Shown piece by piece: positions 43,835 to 56,287 of a stretch of 64,000 nucleotides of DNA (its first letter is position 1; each line of letters begins with the position of its first letter). Position numbers and translations under genes: made by a program. A model generated the notes under the pieces. That model searched no databases, had not been told where the DNA came from, and worked only from the letters and a program-made list of their open reading frames with translations. This DNA comes from Miscanthus floridulus (lineage: Eukaryota; Streptophyta; Magnoliopsida; Poales; Poaceae): assembly GCF_019320115.1 (NCBI RefSeq), contig NC_089593.1, forward strand, positions 8,938,386 through 9,002,385, given 5' to 3'.

Positions 43835-44812
43835 CTTCGGTTGCCAACAGAGGCAGGCAGCGGCGGTCGGCCCTTTGCGCTGGATGAGGACACAAGCGTG
43901 TGACTCAGCGCGCGGCGTCGGCGCCGGCGGTCGAGCAAGTGCGGCGGACTTGGTGGGCTCTTGTCTTCCCATGGGTTTACTGGACTCCTGGATATTGGGC
44001 CAGCCCGTCTGGTAATTTTTTTAACCTCTAGTAATTTCAAGATACTGATCTTTCTCCAAAAAAAAAATCAAGATTCACATATTTTGGAATATAGATAAGA
44101 AAAAGGTCTTAACCTTGTTCAACTAATACCGGATCTTTCTGAGAGCAACTTCGAAAGGCCTTTTTATATCCTTCGGTATTGATTGAAAATGCAGGGCATA
44201 GGGCTTTTTTATTTATGGGACCCACTTGTCAGTGGAGAAAAAAAACTCTGTCGTTCATGATGGTGTAAAATCTTGGGTGAATTTCATGATTTTTCTATGA
44301 ATAAACATCACATTAAAGAACTACAGTTTGTTAGTAGCCTAGTTTCGTATATTTGTTGTATAATTTTTTTAATGCTATCAAGGTAATCTCGTTTTTTATA
44401 CAGTAAGGTCATCAGCACTATATCCTCTTTTCCCTTTCCCTTGAAATCTATTATGGATTGAGAAAACTAAACTGTAGTCTGTAGAACATAGGGGATATGT
44501 GCTATAGCAGATTGAGAAAGGCTTATCTCCTTTATATGTGGGTCCCACATATTAGGGCCTGTTTGAGACTTCTTCGCTCCACGTTTTTCAGCATTACTCC
44601 ACATTTTTCAGCTAAGCAGATGTAGCTCCACAAACTCTGCTATAGGAAAACAGGTGGAGTTGTGAGAGCATCTAAGGCCTGTTTGGGATAGCTCCCCCAA
44701 GTCTAGATCCACCAAAAATAGCTTCACTCTACAAAAAGTTTGCCAAACACCATAGCTCCAATAAATCCAGATCCACAACCCCTCCTCCCGACGGTGCCCC
44801 TCACTGGCAAGG
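43835..44812. other. SWC6 upstream region and MITE-like remnants
   Basis: 43835-44030 is GC-rich and should hold the SWC6 5' UTR and promoter. From about 44550, AGGGCCTGTTTGAGAC and, at 44683, AGGCCTGTTTGGGATAGC are starts typical of grass hAT-like or MITE sequences, but the right ends were not found. Element D's LTR begins at 44813 inside this material. There is no other gene. Confidence 0.5.
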
Positions 44813-45717
44813 TGAAAGGTCCTAATGGCTAGAGGGGGGTGAATAGCCTAATAAAAATTTCTACAACAATACTTAACAAAATAGTTTGATAGTTATGAGG
44901 TGAAGCAAGTGTTGCGCTAGCCTACTCAAAATGCAAGCCACCTACCATAATTCTAGTTTAGATAGTATCTATTCACACAATAGCTATGACACTACCCTAT
45001 GTTAGTGTGCTCTCAACGGCTAACTAAAGAGCCACACCAAGCAAGCAAGCAAGCTTTTACAACTAGCTACACTAAAGAGCTTGACAACTAGTTTACGGTA
45101 ATATAAAGAGAGTGATCAAGAAGATTATACCGCCATATAGATGAAGGAACCAATCAATCACAAGGAAGAATAACAATGAAGACCAATCACCTCGGAATCA
45201 ATGATGAACACAATGATTTTTTATCGAGGTTCACTTGCTTGCCGGCAAGCTAGTCCTCGTTGTGGCGATTCACTCACTTGGAGGTTCACGCGCTAATTGA
45301 GTTCACACGCCAAACCCTCAATAGGCTGCCGCACAACCAACACAAGATGGGGATCACATAAGCCATGAGCAATCCACTAGAGTACCTTTTGGCTCTCCGC
45401 CGGAGAAAGGTCAAGAACCCCTCATAATCACCACGATCGGAGCCGGAGACAATCACCACCCTCCGCTCAACGATCCTCGCTGCTCCAAACCATCTAGGTG
45501 GCGGCAACCACCAAGAGTAACAAGCGAATCCCACAGCGAAACATGAACACCAAGTGCCTCTAGATGCAAACACTCAAGCAATGCACTTGGATTCTCTCCC
45601 AATCTCACAAAGATGATGAATCAATAATGGAGATGAGTGGAAGGGCTTTGGCTAAGCTCACAAGGTTGCTATGTCAATGCAAATGGCCAAAGGTATGAGC
45701 TTCAACCAGTCATGGGG

Positions 45718-45726
45718 CTTAAATAG
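45718..45726 (-). promoter_or_regulatory. TATA box of LTR1
   Basis: CTATTTAAG on the minus strand, preceded in element orientation by ACAACGGTTC (Myb-core AACGG) and the palindromic motif array. The same arrangement occurs in LTR2 (54119-54127) and LTR3 (62519-62527). Confidence 0.55.
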
Positions 45727-45774
45727 AAGCCTCCACGAAATAGAACCGTTGTACCCCTTTGCTGGGCACAATGC

Positions 45775-46190
45775 GGGCTGACCGGACGCTTCGATCATGT
45801 TGACCAGACGCTGGACCTCAGCGTCCGGTCGCCCGACAACAGCCATGTGTCCCGATCTCAATGGTCACTAGAGTTGACCGGACGCTGCACTATAACTGAT
45901 CGGACACTGAGCCACCAGCGTCCGGTCATTTCTAGTAAAGTTCTAGAAATATATTTTGTCCACCGGACGCGCCCGGTCATGCACGACCGGACCCTGCCAG
46001 CGTCCGGTCAGAGACCCTAGCCTCTATGTGCTGCCCGACAACAGGACCGGACCCTGCCTCCAGCGTCTGGTCGTTGAATGACACAGTGTCCGGTCGTTTG
46101 ACCGACGCTAGCGTCTCCGCTGTTACAACTGACCGGATACGCCGGTTCCTCTAGGACCAGCGTCCGGTCACCTTGTGACCAGCGAGACCA
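45775..46190. repeat. Inverted-pair motif array in LTR1 (TGACCGGACGCTG / CAGCGTCCGGTCA)
   Basis: About a dozen exact or near copies of a 13-bp motif in both orientations, irregularly spaced, just upstream of the TATA box in element orientation. Diverged arrays occupy the same place in LTR2 (about 54180-54600), LTR3 (about 62580-63000) and LTR4 (about 63520-63650). The likely role is a U3 enhancer; this is inference. Confidence 0.8.
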
Positions 46191-46676
46191 ACTCCTTTTC
46201 ACCTCTAACTTCTTCACCCTTGCCCAAATATGCCAACCACCAAGTGTATCACCTTATGCACATGTGTTAGCATATTTTCACAAACATTTTTAAGGGTGTT
46301 AGCATTTCACTAGATCCTAAATACATATGCAATGAGTTAGAGTATCTAGTGGCACTTTGACAACCGTATTTCGATACGAGTTCCACGCCTCTTAATAGTA
46401 TGGCTATCAAACCTAAATGTGATCACACTCTCTAAGTGTCTTGATCACAAAAATAAAATAACTCCTATGGTTTATACTTTTGCCTTGAGCTTTTTATTTT
46501 TCTCTTTCTTCTTTCCAAGTCCAAGCACTTGATCATCATCATGGCATCATCATCATCATGCTATGATCTTCATTTGCTTCACCACTTGGAGTGTGCTACC
46601 TATCTCGTGATCACTTGATAAACTAGGTTGGCACTTAGGGTTTCATCAATTCACCAAAACCAAACTAGAGCTTTCA

Positions 46677-46695
46677 ATCTCCCCCTTTTTGGTAA
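46677..46695 (-). other. Polypurine tract of element D
   Basis: The plus strand reads ATCTCCCCCTTTTT directly after LTR1, a purine run on the minus strand beside the 3' LTR. Confidence 0.88.
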
Positions 46696-47836
46696 TTGAT
46701 GATAACCCTTTGACAAAGATATGAATTGAAATTCAATTTAATCCATGTTGCTTGTACACGCATATTTACCATGTGTAAAAGGATATGGACAAGTTTCATG
46801 AACCCCAAATGATAGCAATTGCTCCCCCTACATATGTGCTAAGATTTTGGATTGTAACTTGCACATATGCTTAGATTGGAAATATAGGAGACAATGTCTA
46901 CCAAATGATGCTAAGGTATAAAAGATGGACCTTTAAAGCGTGATACCAATCGGAGTGCACCATTATACCATCCTTAGCACCATGGTTAGCTCTATACCAC
47001 TTGAAAACATACTTTGAAAAGATACCACTTGTAAAAACTTACTTGGAAATGAAAGTTATCTAGTAATTTCATTTTATCATTCAATCTTACAACTAGCATA
47101 CATCACACAAGCATGGATATTTTAAATTCAAAACTTGTACCATGCAAGTAAACATATGAAATGCACATTCAAATACACCATACAAGTTCATGAGCTTGCT
47201 CCCCCTATTTGTGTGCTCAACTTTTTAATTGATCCATTTCCTTTGTCATATTTCTTCCCTTATGTCAAGTTCTCCCCCTATCACTTGTATCTTTATTTCT
47301 CTTCCCCTTTGTGTTGTCTTTTCACTATCTTTGTGCACTATTTCTTCCCCTTTGTCATCAATGACCACAAAGGTTTAAATTATAGATAGGTTGAAATTAT
47401 CAATGTCAATCAATGGGGTGAGGATCATTTTCCTAAATTTGGTCCAATCTAGATCATTTACCAAAGATATTTAACTTAGTTTGATCCAAGGACAAGCTTC
47501 TTCACACCTCCAAATAAGGGTTATCTTGTACCATGTTGAGTTAAACACTTAGAGCTCATTTTCTAGATTAAACACTAGGTTTACAAGCCCATAAACATGT
47601 CATATGCTATCACTAGATCAAGTCAAGTATAGAAGCAATAGTGATACCATATAAACATCAAATCTATTTGATTTTCATGAATGAGCCTAATAAAATAGAA
47701 CCACTTGAAAGGTCCTAAAAATTGAAAATGTGACTAGATGCACTAAACATGTCCTTAGCAAGGATATATGTCATACCAATCAACTTTTACCTTGGTTAGC
47801 TTGAAGGAGAGGCATGTCATATGAGTGAGGGGTGCA
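46696..47836. other. 3' noncoding part of element D
   Basis: 1.1 kb between the polypurine tract and the pol stop. No ORF above about 85 codons with any recognised domain. No envelope-like gene was seen, although some SIRE elements carry one in this position. Diverged but alignable with 55110-56287 of element E. Confidence 0.6.
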
Positions 47837-50800
47837 TCAACACATATTTGAGAAATCTAATATGTTCAACTCATTCCTTAACTTGCAAAACCTTTTCTCA
47901 TCCAATGGCTTGGTGAATATATCGGCAAGTTGATCTTCGGTGCCTACACTCTCAATACAAATGTCCCCTTTTTGTTGGTGATCTCTTATGAAATGGTGGC
48001 GGACATCAATATACTTTGTTCTTGCATGTTGAACCAGATTATTGGTTAGCTTGATTACACTCTCATTGTCACATAGCAATGGCACTTTCTTGAACTTGAT
48101 TCCAAAGTCACTCAAAGTGGCCTTCATCCAAAGTATTTGTGTACAACAACTACCGGCGGATATGTATTCGGCTTCGGCGGTTGATAATGCAATACTATTT
48201 TGCTTCTTTGATGACCATGAAACAAGTGATCTTCCTAACAATTGACATGTGCCTGAGGTGCTTTTCCTTTCAACCTTGCATCCCGCATAATCCGAGTCGG
48301 AGTAACCAACTAGCTCAAACTTTGCTAATTTGGGATACCACAAACCAACATTTGGTGTATGCTTCAAGTACCTCAATATCCCCTTTGTAGCCTTCAAATG
48401 ACTTTCTCTTGGTGAGGCTTGAAATCTTGCACACATGCATACACTAAACATGACATCCGGCCTTGATACGGTCACATAGAGTAGGCTTCCAATCAAAGAC
48501 CGATATAATTTTTGATCCACCATGTTTCCACTTGCATCACTATCCAAGTTACCATTTGTTTCCATTGGTGTGCTAATGACTTTGCTATCACTCATGCTAA
48601 ACTTTTTGCTCATATCCTTGATATACTTGTCTTGGCTCACAAATGTAGCATTTCTCAATTGCTTGATTTGAAGACCAAGGAAGTAACTTAATTCTCCAAT
48701 CATGGACATCTCAAACTCATTAGCCATCATCTTTCCAAATTCTTCACAAAAGTCTTGATTGATTGATCCAAATATGATATCATCAACATATATTTGCAAC
48801 ACAAATAGATCTTTTTCAATCTTCTTGATGAAAAGAGTGGTGTCAACCTTGCCCATAGTGAACCCTTTAGAGAGTAGAAAATCTCTCAATCTTTCATACC
48901 ATGCTCTAGGTGCTTGCTTCAAACCATACAAAGCTTTCTTCAACTTATATACATGGTTGGGCTTCTTGTCATCTTCAAAACCAGGAGGTTTCTCAACATA
49001 TACTTCTTTATTGATGTAGCCATTTAGAAATACACTCTTAACATCCATTTGATAGAGCTTGATGTTATAGGCATAAGCATATGCTAGCAAGATTCTAATT
49101 GCTTCCAATCTAGCAACTAGGGCATATGTTTATCCAAAGTCAAGACCTTCAACTTGTGTATAGCCTTGTGCTACCAATCTTGCTTTGTTCCTTACTACTA
49201 TCCCATCTTGATCTTGCTTGTTTTTAAAGACCCATTTGGTTCCAATCATATTGTGTCCCTTTGGTCTTTTTACCAACTCCCATACTTGATTTCTTGTGAA
49301 GTTATTCAATTCTTCATGCATAGTATTTACCCAATCAACATCCATCATTGCTTTATCTATCTTCTTTGGTTCAATGGATAACACAAATGAGAAATGCTCA
49401 CAAAATGAAGCCAATCTTGATCTTATTTGTACACCTCTAGAAATATCACCAATGATAGTGTCCAATGGATGATCCCTTGCAACATTGGTTAGTTGGAGGA
49501 TTGGAACTTGATTGCTTGCACTTGCTTGATCATTGGGTTGAGATGATGTACTAGCCACTTGATCTTGTTCATTATCATAAGATCCACTTGCACTAGCTTG
49601 ATTTGTATCATCTTGCATATTTGAGTTGGAGAGCACTTGCACTTGATCATCTTCATCATCATTCACTTGCCTAGGCCTTAATTCACCAATATCCATGTTC
49701 TTCATGGCATTTGAAAGTTGAATGCCTCTAACATCTTCCAAGTTCTCATTCTCTACTTGTAAACCCTTGGTTTTATCAAATTCAACATCATGAACTTCCT
49801 CAAGAGTACCACTATCCAAATTCCAAACTCTATATGCTTTGCTTGTAGTGGAATATCCAAGTAGGAATCCTTCATCACATTTCTTGTCAAACTTGCCCAA
49901 TCTAGTACCTTTCTTCAAGATATAGCATTTGCAACCGAAGACCCGAAAATATGCAATGTTGGGTTTTCTACCATTCAAGAGCGCATATGGTGTCTTCTCT
50001 TTCAATGGGTGACAATAGAGGCGGTTGCTACAATAACAAGCCGTGTTGATAGCTTTGACCCAAAAAGATTGACTCACATTGTACTCACTAAGCATAGACC
50101 TTGCCATATCAATAAGTGTTCTATTCTTCCTCTCAACAAGGCTATTTGATTGTGGAGTGTACTTGGCTAAGAATTGATGTCTAATTCCAAATTCATCACA
50201 CAACTCATCAATTCTAGTGTCTTTGAACTCACTACCATTGTCACTTCTCACTCTCTTGATGGTTGTTTCAAACTCATTGTGAATGCCCTTGACAAATGAT
50301 TTGAATGTTGCAAACACATCACTTTTGTCGACTAGAAAGAATACCCATGTGTATTTAGTATAATCATCCACTATCACAAAGCCATATTTATTACCACCGA
50401 TACTAGTGTATTGTGTTGGCCCAAACAAATCCATGTGCAATAACTCAAATGCTTTACTAGTGCTCATCATGCTTTTCTTAGGATGGGTGTTTTCAACTTG
50501 TTTGCTGGCTTGATAAGAGCTACAAAGCTTATCCTTTTTAAACATAACATCTTTCAAGCCTTTAACTAAGTCATGCTTAACCAATCTATTCAATTGTTTC
50601 ATTCCAACATGACCAAGCCTTCTATGCCATAACCAACCTATGCTAGACTTAGTGAACAAGCATGTAGATAATCTAGCTTCACTAGCATTGAAATCAACCA
50701 AGTATAGATTCTCATGTCTAAAGCCTTTGAAGATTAAATTAGAGCCATCTACACTTATGATCTCTACATCATTTACCCCAAATATGCATTTGAATCCAAG

Positions 50801-51040
50801 ATCATATAATTGAGCCATGGATAGCAAATTGAAGTTTAAGCTCTCTACTAGCAACATATTGGATATGCTCATATCATTAGATATTGCAATCTTACCAAGT
50901 CCTTTAACCTTTCCTTTGCCATTGTCACCAAATGTGATACTATCATAACCATCATTGTCATTGGTGTTGATTGAGTTGAACATTCTTGCATCACCGGTCA
51001 TGTGTTGAGTACACCCACTATTAAAAACCCAATGCCTTCA
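47837..51040 (-). pseudogene. Copia Pol of element D (protease, integrase, RT, RNase H)
   Basis: Order on the minus strand: a protease remnant reading VFNSGCTQHMTGD, where the catalytic Asp is Asn, preceded by a TGA; GAG-pre-integrase (LWHRRLGHVGMKQLNRL); integrase D-D-E (HMDLFGPT, VRSDNGSEF, NSLVERKNRT); RT (WVFKNKQDQDG, KARLVAQGYTQVEG, MDVKSVFLNG, IYVDDIIFGS); RNase H (YSDSDYAGCKVERKSTSG, ALSTAEAEYIS, VRHHFIRD, DIFTKPLD). One TAA at about 49127 (after GLDFG) splits an otherwise open frame into 49130-51001 and 47837-49108. It would be inactive because of the protease change and the stop. Confidence 0.93.
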
Positions 51041-51071
51041 TCTGACTTTGTAATTGACCTACAAAAGAAGA

Positions 51072-53156
51072 TCAATTCTTTTTAGGTACCCAAACTTGCT
51101 TGGGTCCTTGAAAGTTAGTTACTAAGCTCTTTGGTATCCAAATGGCTTTTTTCTTTGAGCCCATCCATGGTTTACCAATGAACTTAGCATTCATACCATT
51201 TGTACCCTTAGTAAGCACATAACATGAATCAAGCTGTATGAAGGATATATTAGCATTTTTGCTCTTATTGTTGTATTCTTGCTCTTTATGACCCACTTGC
51301 TTGCAACTAGTGCAAAATCGACCATTGTTCTTCACAAAACTAGTCTTGTGAGGAGCAAAGGTCATCTTACCTTTCTTGGGGGTATAGCCAAATCCCTCTT
51401 TGTAGAGAGAAGCTCTTTAGCTACCCAAGCACATAAGCAAGCGGTCCTCACCACCATAAGCCTTAGCCAAGGTGTGAGTAAGCTTATTGACCTCCTTCTT
51501 GAGGTTCTCATTCTCAACCATTAGTGAGGCATCACAAGTGAGACCATCACTACTAGATGAGGTAGAAGTGAAAGTGCTACAGGAAGGGTTAGTAGGAGCA
51601 ACAATGATAGGCATAGATAGTGATTCATCAATTATATCACAAGTTAAACCTACATTACAAGTTTCAACATGCTTCTTTTTATTTCGCTCATCAAGCAAAG
51701 AGGAATGAGCCTTTTCAAGCTTTTTGTGAGCTTTACCAAGCTTCTCATTGGCTTCCTCTAGCCTCCCATGAGATGCATTGAGCTCATCAAAGGCTTGCTT
51801 AAGGTCTTTTAGTTCCTTACACAAGCTTTTGCATTCCCTTCTCTTGATGTCTAAGTGTTCTCTAGCATCTTCTAGTATGTCAAATAATTCATCTTTAGTG
51901 GGTTCATCATCATCACTATCACTATCATGGTTATTTTCATTTTCATTTTCATCATCATATTCTTTATCGCTTTCATTATCACTAGTTTGTACCTTAGTGG
52001 CCTTAGCCATGAAGCATGATGAAGATTAGAAGAGAGAAGGCTTCTTATTGATAGCAATGCTTGCAAGAACCTTCTTCTTGGTGGTCTTGTTATCATCACT
52101 ATTATCGTCATCGTCACTTGAGGAAGCATCACTATCCCAAGTGACTACATATGAACCACCCTTCTTCTTCTTGAATGCCATCTTGTCCTTCTTCTCTTTC
52201 TTTTCCTTCTTGTCCTTCTTCTTGTTCTTCTTGTTGTCATCATCATTGTCGCTATTGTATGGACATTGAGCAATAAGATGATCTTTGCTTCCACATTTGA
52301 AGCACCTTCTTAACTCTTCTTTGATCTTGAATGAAGACTTTTTTCTTCTAGCATGGTAGCCCTTCTTCACCATGAACTTGCCAAATCTCTTCACAAAGAG
52401 GGCCATCTTCTCATCATCATCATCATCCCAAGATTCATCTTCTTTACTTGATGTTTCTTGCTTAGCTTTGCCCTTGGATGATGTGGCCTTGAATGCCACA
52501 CTCTTCTTCTTCTCATCCTTCTTCTCATCTTTCTTTTCCCTCTTTTATTCCTTCTCATCCTCATCTCTATATGTATCATCGGTCATTATATCTCCCAACA
52601 CTTGGTTTGGTATCATGGTGTCCAAACCACTTCTCACTAGAATTGTGACCAATGTGCCAAATCTTGAAGGTAAGCATCTCAAGAACTTGTGGGAGAAGTC
52701 CTTGTCCTTCACCTCTTCTCCAAGTGCTTTGAGATCATTGATAAGCACTTGAAGCCTATGGAACATCTCCGGCACACTCTCATCCTCTTTCATCTTGAAG
52801 CTTGCAAACTTTTTTTTGAGAATGTATGCCTTTGCACCCTTCATGGCTTGTGTGCCCTCAAATGATTCTTCCAACTTCTTTCAAGCCAAATGAGCCATCT
52901 CAATATTCTTGATTTGCTCAAATGTTCTCTCATCAATTGCATCATGAATAGCACTTAGAGCAATGTCATTGTTTTGGAGAAGCACTTCTTCGGCCGCGGT
53001 GGGATTCTCTAGATCACCAATCTCAATTTTGGTTTCTACCACCTTCCACACCTTTCTATTGATTGACTTGATGTGTGTGGTCATCTTTGACTTCCAATAA
53101 GGATAATTTGTGCTATCAAATTGGGGTGGCTTCTTTGTGTTGTTGATTTGAGCCAT
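51072..53156 (-). pseudogene. Copia Gag of element D, in fragments
   Basis: Starts MAQINNTKKPPQFDSTNYPYW (ATG 53156). It continues through capsid-like segments 52545-52874 (AYILKKKFASFKMKEDESVP, FHRLQVLINDLKALGE), then 52026-52499 with zinc knuckle CFKCGSKDHLIAQC and very Lys/Asp/Ser-rich stretches, then the coiled coil 51417-52010. It ends in 51072-51365 with a second knuckle CTSCKQVGHKEQEY whose last Cys is Tyr. Stops or frameshifts separate the pieces. The final QGPKQVWVPKKN is conserved in element E. Confidence 0.9.
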
Positions 53157-53198
53157 TTTTACACCGAAGGTTGTTAAGCCTTAAATCACGGTGACCTC

Positions 53199-53211
53199 GG
53201 CTCTAATACCA
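53199..53211 (-). other. Primer binding site of element D
   Basis: The minus strand reads TGGTATTAGAGCC, the initiator tRNA-Met type site with one change, two bases inside LTR2. Confidence 0.9.
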
Positions 53212-53213
53212 CT

Positions 53214-55096
53214 TGAAAGGTCCTAATGGCTAGAGGGGGGTGAATAGCCTAATAAAAATTTCTACAACAACACTTAACAAAATGGTTAGCCAATTATGAG
53301 GCGAAGCAAGTGCTGCGCTAGCCTACTCAAAATGCAAGCCACCTACCACAATTCTAGTTTAGATAGTATCTATTCACACAATAGCTATGACACTACCCTA
53401 TGTTAGTGTGCTCTCAACGGCTAACTAAAGAGCCACACCAACCAACCAAGCAAGTTCTCACAACTAGCTACACTAAAGAGCTTGACAACTAGTTTGCGGT
53501 AATGTAAAGAGAGTGATCAAGAAGATTATACCGTCGTGTAGATAAAGGAACCAATCAATCACAAGGAAGAATAACAATAAAGACCAATCACCTCAGAATC
53601 AATGATGAATACAATGATTTTTTACCGAGGTTCACTTGCTTGCCGGCAAGCTAGTCCTCGTTGTGGCGATTCACTCACTTGGAGGTTCATGCGCTAATTG
53701 GCTTCACACGCCAAACCCTCAATAGGGTGCCGCACAACCAACACAAGATGAGGATCACATAAGCCATGAGCAATCCACTAGAGTACCTTTTGGCTCTCCA
53801 CCGGGGAAAGGTCAAAAACCCCTCACAATCACCATGATCGGAGCCGGAGACAATCACCACCATCTGCTCAATGATCCTCGCTACTCCAAGCCATCTAGGT
53901 GGCGGCAACCACCAAGAGTAACAAGCGAATCCCACAGCGAAACACGAACACCAAGTGCCTCTAGATGCAAACACTCAAGCAATGCACTTGGATTCTCTCC
54001 CAATCTCACAAAGATAATGAATCAATGATGGAGATGAGTGGGAGGGCTTTGGCTAAGCTCACAAGGTTGCTATGTCAATGCAAATGGCTAAGAGAGTGAG
54101 CTTGAGCCAGCCATAGGGCTTAAATAGAAGCCCCCACGAAATAGAGCTGTTGTACCCCTTCACTGGGCACTGATCGGGGTGATCGGACGCTCCGGTCCTA
54201 CTGACTGGACGCAGGGCTCAACGCTCAGTCGCCCGATGGCGGCCACGTGTCATCCTACGTTCAATAGGAGTCGTCTAATCTCAACGGTCATGACATGACT
54301 GGACGCTCTGTCACAAGTGACCAGACGCCAAATACCCAGAGTTCGATCATTTATAGTAAGGTTCCAAAACCAGTTTTCTTTGACCGGATGTGTCCGGTGG
54401 TACTTGACCGGACATAGCCAATGTCCGGTCAGTTGCCCTGACTTTTGTGCAGCTACGTCAGCTCTAACCGGACCCTACCTTCCAGTGTCCGGTCAGTCAG
54501 AGGCCCAGCATCTAGTCACATGACCAACGCTAGGGTATCACTACCACGCCTGACCGGACGCGCCGGTCCCCCTAAGACCAGTGTCCGATCAGTTGTAAAA
54601 CAGCAAGACTGACCCTCTATCATCTCTATCTCCTTCACCCTTGCTCAAATGTACCAAACACCAAGTGTATCATCTTGTGCACATGTGTTAGCATATTTTC
54701 ACAAATATTTCCAAGGGTGTTAGCACTCCACTAGATCCTAAATGCATGTGCAATGAATTAGAGCATCTAGTGGCACTTTGATAACCGCATTTCGATACGA
54801 GTTTCACTCCTCTTAATAGTACGGCTATATATCCTAAACGTGATCAAACTCACTAAGTGTCTTGATCACTAAAACAAAATGGCTCCTACATTTTATACCT
54901 TTGCGTTGAGCCTTTTGTTTTTCTCTTTCTTCTTTTCAAGTTCAAGCATTTGATCATCACCATGCCATCACCATCGTCATGATCTTCGCCATTGCTTCAT
55001 CGCTTGGAGTAGTGCTACCTATCTCATAATCACTTTGATAAACTAGGTTAGCACTAAGGGTTTCATCAATTAACCAAAACCAAACTAGAGCTTTCA
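53214..55096 (-). mobile_element. LTR2: shared, chimeric LTR (5' LTR of D and 3' LTR of E)
   Basis: One 1883-bp LTR (TGAAAGGTCC to GAGCTTTCA) with the PBS of D on its left and a polypurine tract, that of E, on its right. From 53214 to about 54010 it follows LTR1, including the GAGTAACAAGCGAATCCC to TCTCACAAAG segment that LTR3 lacks. From about 54030 it follows LTR3 (GAGTGAGCTTGAGCCAGCC, CACTGATCGGGGTG and onward), where LTR1 differs. This is the product expected from recombination between LTRs of two related elements. Confidence 0.88.
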
Positions 55097-56287
55097 ATCT
55101 CCCCCTTTTTGGTAATTGATGACAACCCTTATACAAAGATATGAAATAAGATTCAATTGAATTCATGTTGCTTGCCCAAGCATATTTACCATGTGTAAAA
55201 GAATATGGACAAGTTTCATGAATTCCAAATGGTAGCAATTGCTCCCCCTACATATGTGCTAAGAGTTTGGATTGTAGCTTTGCACATATGCTTAGATAGG
55301 AAATATAGGAGACAATTTCTACCAAATGATGCTAAGGTATAAGAGATGGACCTTTGAAGCATGATACCAATCGGAGTGCACCATTATACCATTCTTAGCA
55401 CCATTAGTAACTAGTCATATATAAAACTAGAATACCTCATGAGATTAATATTATAAGTAAGGGACTAGTTTCCATATGATGAACATAAGTCTAGTTACTT
55501 TAGCTAGATACCACTTGATAGCTAGACACCACTTGTAAATACTTGGAAATGAAATCATTAGATATCCTATGCATGCTAGTTTTTTCATTTTATCATTCAA
55601 ACTTACACTAGCATACACCACACAAGCATGGATTTTGAAATTTAAAACTTGTGCCATGCAAGCAAACATATGAGATGCATATTCAAATGCACCATACAAG
55701 TTCATGAGCTTGCTCCCCCTACTTGTGTGCTCAAGATTTTAATTGATCCCCTTCCTTTGTCATATTTTATCTCTCTACACTATTTCTCCCCTATCACTTA
55801 TCTTTGTTTCTCTCCCCCTTTATCATCAATGACCACAAAGGCTTAAAGTATAGATAGGTTCAATATTATAGATAGGGTGGGGGTGAAACCATGTGAGATG
55901 AGGATCATTTCTCAATTTGATTCAATCTAGATTACATGCAAAAGATATTTAACTCGGTATGATCTAAGGACAAGCTTCTTCACACCTCCAAATAAGGATT
56001 ATCTTGTACCATGTTGAGTTAAACACTTATAGCTCATTTTATAGATCAAACACTAGGTTTACAAGCTCACAAACATATCATATGCTACCACTAGATCATT
56101 TCAAACATACAAGCAATAGTGGTAACATACAAGCATCAAATTCATTTGATTTTCATGAATGAGCCTATTCAAATGTGAAATATATCTAGATGCACTAAAC
56201 ATGTCCTTAGCAAGGATGTATGCCATGTCAATCAACTTTTACCTTGAATTGCTGAAGGAGAGGCATGTCATATAAATTGGGGGTGCA
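55097..56287. other. Polypurine tract and 3' noncoding part of element E
   Basis: 55097-55112 (ATCTCCCCCTTTTTGG) is the polypurine tract on the minus strand. The rest is noncoding and alignable with 46696-47836. No envelope-like ORF. Confidence 0.7.

Larger units (their letters stand above)
44813..46676 (-). mobile_element. LTR1: 3' LTR of SIRE-like copia element D
   Basis: The plus strand starts TGAAAGGTCC and ends GAGCTTTCA, a 6-bp terminal inversion, followed by the polypurine tract of D. 1864 bp. It carries a TATA-like CTATTTAAG on the minus strand (45718-45726) and, upstream of it in element orientation, an array of TGACCGGACGCTG and its inverse CAGCGTCCGGTCA (about 45780-46190). Confidence 0.93.

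Noticed and set aside
45775..46190. CRISPR-like array
   Set aside because: Repeats are short, in both orientations, unevenly spaced, and lie in an LTR of a plant genome.
51778..52269. Ser/Leu-rich plus-strand ORFs opposite the copia gag genes
   Set aside because: Shadows of Lys/Asp/Ser-rich gag coding sequence on the minus strand.
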